A stretch of 63,529 nt of DNA from Marinibacterium sp. (GTDB lineage Bacteria > Pseudomonadota > Alphaproteobacteria > Rhodobacterales > Rhodobacteraceae). The first letter of the stretch is position 1. Every line of letters begins with the position of its first letter. The translations under genes and the position numbers were made by a program. The notes below the pieces were generated by a model. It saw only the letters and a program-made list of their open reading frames with translations, had not been told where the DNA came from and did not search any database. The stretch is taken from the NCBI GenBank assembly GCA_017643305.1, contig JAEPNQ010000012.1, positions 1-63,529 of the forward strand. Direction: 5' to 3'. Of the stretch, positions 60,870 through 63,529 are shown in pieces.

Positions 60870-62204
60870 ATGCCGACAACGGGACAACAGCCTAACAGAC
60901 AATGGCGCAAGCGCGCGTGCGTCGCGGCGTTTGTCGTGCTGTTCGGCAGTCCGGTTTTCGCGGACTCAATCGAGTTGGGCCCGCGACCGGTGTTTCCCGA
61001 ACCCGATATGGAACGGGTGCTTTTGGGGCAGCTTCTGTTTTATGATCCGATCCTGTCGGGCAACAGAAATATCTCCTGCGCGACCTGTCATCACCCGAAA
61101 TTCGGTACGTCTGACAATGTTTCGCTGGCCTTGGGGGAAGGAGGGCTTGGGTTGGGTCCGGATCGCAGGACTGACGCAGACAACCTTCCCGAACAGCGAT
61201 TGCCGCGCAATGCGCCGGGGCTTTGGAACCTAGGGGCCGACGAATTCACTGTCTTCTTCCATGACGGGCGGCTGGAGGCGGATGGGGAACAACCCAATGG
61301 CATCCGCACGCCGTTGGGCAGTGATATGACTCTTGGGTTTCAATCCGTTCTGTCGGCGCAGGCGATGTTTCCGGTACTGTCTCCGGATGAAATGGCCGGG
61401 CATTACTCCGAGAACGATGTCAGCCGGGCCGTACGTATGGGGTTGCTCAGCCAGCCGGGTGGGGCGTGGGATATCATCGCAGCGCGCGTTGCTGTAATCC
61501 CGGACTATGCGGCGGCGTTTGACCGGGTCGCGCCGGGTGAGCCCATACACTTCACCGACATCGCGAATGTCATTGCTGATTTCATTGTGTTTGAATGGCG
61601 TGCGGATGCATCGCCTTTCGACATTGCCATGGCCGGTGGCGCGCCGCTGGGCGAACGCGCCCAGCGCGGCATGACCCTGTTTTATGGGGAGGCCGGGTGC
61701 AGTAGCTGCCATGCCGGGTGGTTCCAGACAGATCATTCGTTTCACGCCATAGCCATGCCCCAGATCGGTCCTGGCAAGGCCGCGCGGTTTGAGGATCACG
61801 CGCGCGACGATGGCCGGTTTAGAGTTACTGGCCGCATTGCGGATGCTTATGCGTTTCGCACACCATCCCTGCGCAACGTGACGCTGACTGCGCCCTATGG
61901 GCACAACGGGGCTTATGCCGAACTAGAGGATGTGGTGCGTCATCATCTAAATCCCCGGGCATCTCTGCGCGCCTATGAATTTGGCGCTGCGATCCTGCCG
62001 AAGCTTGCAGGGGTGAATGACCGAAAAGCATTTGATGATCCGGTGGAGATTGAGGCTATCGCGGCGGCATCGATCCTGCAGCCAATGCAATTGCCCGATG
62101 CCGATATTGCCGCTCTCCTTGCGTTTCTGAAGGCGCTTGAAGATCCGGCGGAACGACTTGGCGTGCCGGATGTGGTGCCCAGCGGGTTGCCAGTGGATCG
62201 CTAG
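60870..62204 (+). CDS. Di-heme cytochrome c peroxidase, MauG family
   Basis: This 444-residue exported protein has a signal peptide (RKRACVAAFVVLFGSPVFA) and two c-heme motifs: CATCH at residues 70-74 and CSSCH at 277-281. Other family segments are FYDPILSGNRNISC, NLGADEFTVFFHDGR and FRTPSLRNVTLTAPYGHNGAYAELEDVVRHHL (split FRTPSLRNVTLTAP, YGHNGAYAELEDVV). It acts in the periplasm as a peroxidase or as a MauG-like oxidase of a partner protein. A convergent FG-GAP/UnbV protein gene follows. ATG 60870 has only a weak AAGG site. Confidence 0.9.
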   Translation: MPTTGQQPNRQWRKRACVAAFVVLFGSPVFADSIELGPRPVFPEPDMERVLLGQLLFYDPILSGNRNISCATCHHPKFGTSDNVSLALGEGGLGLGPDRRTDADNLPEQRLPRNAPGLWNLGADEFTVFFHDGRLEADGEQPNGIRTPLGSDMTLGFQSVLSAQAMFPVLSPDEMAGHYSENDVSRAVRMGLLSQPGGAWDIIAARVAVIPDYAAAFDRVAPGEPIHFTDIANVIADFIVFEWRADASPFDIAMAGGAPLGERAQRGMTLFYGEAGCSSCHAGWFQTDHSFHAIAMPQIGPGKAARFEDHARDDGRFRVTGRIADAYAFRTPSLRNVTLTAPYGHNGAYAELEDVVRHHLNPRASLRAYEFGAAILPKLAGVNDRKAFDDPVEIEAIAAASILQPMQLPDADIAALLAFLKALEDPAERLGVPDVVPSGLPVDR

Positions 62205-62342
62205 AGCTGCTCCATGTCTTGAGCGAGATGAGGCTTGGGCGCTGGAACCTTTAAAGGTTTCCAACCCTCAATCTTTAAAAGAATGAGAATAGTCTTGTGA
62301 TTATATGATTTTAAATTGTTTTATATATCGCAACACTGGGCG

Positions 62343-63529
62343 TTACCGGCTGACGCGCAGCGCTTGGTTGGCGCGCACCGTCTGCCATGCCTCGGTGTGT
62401 CCGTCCGGCCAGATTACGCGAAGTTCGACCTGTTTCGCCTCTCCGATCCCGAAATGCTCCGCCCCTATCTGGCCTCCGGCATGGCCGCCGCCAATGGTAA
62501 CCTCGCGGACGATTGTGCGGCCTTGAGTTCGAAGCTCTATAAAGGCACCAATCGCGCTTGTGTTGATCCCGGTTTGGAACAATGCGACCGACAGCCAGTT
62601 GCCAGTCAATTCGGATGTGTTCTCATAAACCTCCAGTGGCGCGCGGCGGTTGACAACCACGACATCCAGTCGACCATCCCGGTTCAGGTCCGCCACCGCC
62701 CCGCCGCGCGACCGGACCATGGAGGCCAGGCCGGCCTCAACCGAGCGCTCTTCGAAATGGCCGTCGGGCTTCTGGATCAGCAGTGAGTTGGGGTCATCCA
62801 TTGCGGCCACGGGCATCTGTTCGACATTGCCCTTGGTTACGAAAATATCGTCGCGCCCGTCATTGTTCACATCGCCGAACTGCGCGTGCCACCCGGTGGA
62901 GGGGCGGCCATCACCGCCGGTATGCGGTCGGTGGGCTGTGGTGCCATATTCGTACCGTGCATCGCGCCAGACCGGGCGTGTGGGCGAGCCTTCGAAAATC
63001 TGCAGCTTCTGGTCCCCCATGGAGGTCAGGTAAACCTCAGGCAAGCCGTCTCCGGTGAGGTCGCGGGAGGCGATGCCCATGCCCCAGATCGAGAAATTCT
63101 GCCAGCCATCATCTGGCCCATAAAGGCGTGGTGCGCTTTCCATCGCCCACAACTGTTCACTGCCACCGCGGACATAATAATGCCGGTCATTCGACACCCG
63201 CAAATCCGCTTGTCCGTTCCGGTTCCAGTCTGAAAACAGCATCGAGAGCGTGCAATATCCGGGTTCCAGACGAATGGGTGGGCCGTAAACCGCGCCCTTG
63301 GGGCGGTAAAGGAAGCTGGCATCGCAGGCCTCGAACGGGCCTTGCGGGTCTGCCCGGTCCACATAGTTGCCAAAGGCCAGGGTGGGCAGGATGTTTCCGG
63401 CTTCCCACGTGGCCGAAAATGCCGTGGTCCAATGGTCGCCTGATGCAAAATTCAACCCCTCGAAGGGCGCGAATTGGCAATCTCCCAGATTGCGCAACAG
63501 AACATCCGGCCCGACCCGCAAAACAGCCA
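62343..63529 (-). CDS. FG-GAP/VCBS-repeat protein with ASPIC/UnbV domain (5' end outside window)
   Basis: The 395 visible C-terminal codons contain several calcium-binding FG-GAP/VCBS repeats (FSDWNRNGQADLRVSND, DLTGDGLPEVYL, GDVNNDGRDDIFVT, DLNRDGRLDVVVVNRR) and end in an ASPIC/UnbV domain (NWLSVALFQTG, GAFIELRTQGRTIVRE, HFGIGEAKQVELRVIWPDG). This is the CRTAC1-like layout: a secreted seven-bladed propeller, usually exported. The frame is open to the window edge, so the signal peptide is not seen. It lies tail-to-tail with the MauG-type peroxidase. In other bacteria such proteins often sit beside di-heme peroxidases. Confidence 0.88.
   Translation of the reverse strand, partial: AVLRVGPDVLLRNLGDCQFAPFEGLNFASGDHWTTAFSATWEAGNILPTLAFGNYVDRADPQGPFEACDASFLYRPKGAVYGPPIRLEPGYCTLSMLFSDWNRNGQADLRVSNDRHYYVRGGSEQLWAMESAPRLYGPDDGWQNFSIWGMGIASRDLTGDGLPEVYLTSMGDQKLQIFEGSPTRPVWRDARYEYGTTAHRPHTGGDGRPSTGWHAQFGDVNNDGRDDIFVTKGNVEQMPVAAMDDPNSLLIQKPDGHFEERSVEAGLASMVRSRGGAVADLNRDGRLDVVVVNRRAPLEVYENTSELTGNWLSVALFQTGINTSAIGAFIELRTQGRTIVREVTIGGGHAGGQIGAEHFGIGEAKQVELRVIWPDGHTEAWQTVRANQALRVSR

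Noticed and set aside
62244-62264. GGAACCTTTAAAGGTTTCC palindrome after the MauG-type gene as a terminator
   Set aside because: The stem is AT-rich with a bulge and has no T run, so termination cannot be claimed.
1-63529. CRISPR arrays, complete insertion sequences, rRNA genes
   Set aside because: No regularly spaced repeats, no transposase genes with terminal repeats and no rRNA segments were seen in the window.

Overview
The window reads as chromosome of a Rhodobacterales (Roseobacter-group) alphaproteobacterium. The support is a GC-rich sequence, a folB-folP-glmM run, glyQ and glyS split by a DUF6446 gene, and an aerobic (cob-type) cobalamin locus with a stand-alone CbiM-like cobalt permease. 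This placement rests on recognising gene families and gene order; no tree was built.

Layout. 0-11.4 kb is a catabolic accessory region: a glutamine-synthetase-like gamma-glutamyl ligase, an aldehyde dehydrogenase and an iron alcohol dehydrogenase in one tight operon; malonyl-CoA synthetase (matB) behind a relic of malonyl-CoA decarboxylase; creatinase; then an IlvD/Edd dehydratase with two beta-hydroxyacid dehydrogenases and a CMD-family protein. 11.4-16.6 kb is a decaying block: ExbB, two ExbD and a periplasmic protein remain next to the stub of a TonB-dependent receptor, followed by three neighbouring genes (isocitrate/isopropylmalate-type dehydrogenase, MBL-fold hydrolase, SMP-30 lactonase) each broken by in-frame TAA or TAG codons. 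16.7-33.3 kb is mostly intact: trkH, a ThDP-dependent decarboxylase, a trypsin-fold pseudo-protease, glyQ, DUF6446, a gltS relic, glyS, a PEP-utilising/PPDK-like enzyme, a SleB-type wall hydrolase, folB, folP and glmM. 33.4-35.2 kb holds relics of a sulfatase, a TPR protein and a Hint-domain protein.

35.7-55 kb is the cobalamin locus. On the minus strand a cobalamin riboswitch precedes DUF1636-cobW-cobN-cobG-cobH-cobI-cobJ. cobL-cobE-cobM-cobB-cobA follow. cobK lies between the two runs on the opposite strand. A second cobalamin riboswitch precedes a CbiM-like permease, a strong terminator and cobF. On the plus strand are cobO, two Lin0512-family genes, a broken phosphoesterase and cobQ. Together these cover uroporphyrinogen III methylation through hydrogenobyrinate, its a,c-diamide, part of the cobaltochelatase (CobN), adenosylation and cobyric acid. 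CobS, CobT, CobR, CobC, CobD, CobP, CobU and CobV are not in the window.

55-63.5 kb returns to accessory metabolism: an M24 peptidase, an Asp/Glu racemase/maleate isomerase-type enzyme, a serine beta-lactamase-like hydrolase, an SMP-30-like protein, an acyl-CoA dehydrogenase, a di-heme MauG-type peroxidase and the C-terminal part of an FG-GAP/ASPIC-UnbV protein.

The most striking overall trait is the number of broken genes (about ten in 63 kb) set among well-kept housekeeping and cobalamin genes. This suggests recent, selective genome erosion. The most unusual architecture is cobK, whose start codon overlaps that of cobL on the opposite strand and whose 3' end overlaps cobJ.
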